From Actinomycetes bacterium (lineage in GTDB: Bacteria > Actinomycetota > Coriobacteriia > Anaerosomatales > Anaerosomataceae), in NCBI GenBank assembly GCA_021850085.1, contig JAJZRZ010000111.1, positions 1 through 6,089 of the forward strand: a stretch of DNA of 6,089 nucleotides, written 5' to 3'. The translations under genes were made by a program, and so were the position numbers. Shown in pieces: positions 5,817-6,089 of this stretch (the stretch's first letter is position 1; each line of letters opens with the position of its first letter). The notes below the pieces were generated by a model. It was not told the origin of the DNA and made no database searches. It saw nothing but the letters and a program-made list of their open reading frames with translations.

Positions 5817-6089
5817 GCGCGCCGGGCCAGGAGCCGCTCGTCCTCGGCGTAGCGGGCAGTCCTCGACGTGGCGGCAACAGCGACCGCCTGCTCTCCGCGG
5901 CGCTCACAGGCGCGCGCGAGGCCGGGGCGCGGACCGAGATGTTCGTTGCGGCCGGAAGCGGCATCGACCCTTGCCTCGGCTGCAACGCGTGCGCACGTGA
6001 CGGCATGTGCATCCAGCGTGACGCGGGGCCGGCGTTGTACGCCACGCTGGACGAGGCGGACGCGATCGTGATCGCGAGCCCGGTAGATC
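5813..6089 (+). CDS. iron-sulfur flavoprotein / NADPH-dependent FMN reductase family (3' partial)
   Basis: The first 92 codons of a gene that runs off the right end. It begins with GTG inside the tatD stop (shared GTGA, 4-base overlap), which implies translational coupling. Seen: a flavodoxin-like first strand and phosphate loop, LGVAGSPRRGGNSDRLL (residues 11-27), which binds the FMN phosphate in this family; a compact cysteine motif CX2CX2CX5C (C54, C57, C60, C66); and a strand ADAIVIASPV (82-91) leading to the FMN ring-binding loop. The cysteine spacing matches the [4Fe-4S] motif described for iron-sulfur flavoproteins such as Methanosarcina Isf (CX2CX2CX4-7C). A role in low-potential electron transfer or oxygen/peroxide defence in an anaerobe is inferred. 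Residue 92 is Asp where SPVY is more usual; this is the last complete codon of the window. A plain flavodoxin-fold oxidoreductase is the alternative. Confidence 0.88.
   Translation, partial: MSAPGQEPLVLGVAGSPRRGGNSDRLLSAALTGAREAGARTEMFVAAGSGIDPCLGCNACARDGMCIQRDAGPALYATLDEADAIVIASPVD

Noticed and set aside
1..6089. CRISPR arrays, tRNA or rRNA genes, insertion sequences, phage or defence genes
   Set aside because: I looked for spaced direct repeats, cloverleaf-like segments, terminal inverted repeats and transposase or nuclease motifs and saw none beyond the short repeats listed.

Overview
This window looks like a chromosomal housekeeping segment of a high-GC (about two-thirds G+C by eye) Gram-positive-type bacterium that is probably anaerobic. 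The order rsmI, a divergent abrB-type gene, metG, tatD is, to my knowledge, the arrangement seen in Bacillus and Clostridia. The high GC, the short metG without a C-terminal tRNA-binding domain, and two Fe-S proteins at the edges would also fit a Coriobacteriia-like actinomycete or a high-GC clostridial relative. I cannot decide the phylum from this sequence alone.

Layout, left to right. Positions 1-1013 hold the 3' part of a DUF362-type protein with two [4Fe-4S] ferredoxin motifs. After a 27-base gap comes a multi-pass membrane protein of unknown function (1041-2042). Its last codons overlap the start of rsmI (2035-2877), a 16S rRNA 2'-O-methyltransferase. The plus-strand run then stops. The 142 bases after rsmI contain inverted repeats and, on the minus strand, a 43-codon open stretch that resembles the C-terminal tail of a RelE/ParE-type toxin and has no beginning. 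Next, on the minus strand, is a small AbrB/SpoVT-type DNA-binding protein with a four-cysteine tail (3020-3262). A 113-base divergent intergenic region separates it from metG (3376-4947, methionyl-tRNA synthetase). metG is followed closely by tatD (4965-5816), and tatD overlaps by 4 bases the start of an iron-sulfur-flavoprotein-like gene that runs off the right end (5813-6089).

How the genes fit together: rsmI and metG serve translation (ribosome decoding-centre modification and tRNA charging). TatD is a metal-dependent nuclease that commonly travels with metG. The AbrB-type protein is probably a transcriptional regulator and could act on the shared intergenic region. The DUF362 protein and the flavoprotein suggest low-potential electron transfer but cannot be tied to a pathway here.

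I see no convincing new multi-gene system. The points most worth a second look are the toxin-like remnant in frame behind the AbrB-type stop codon, the cysteine tail of the AbrB-type protein, and a mixed Cys/Asp set in the MetRS knuckle.
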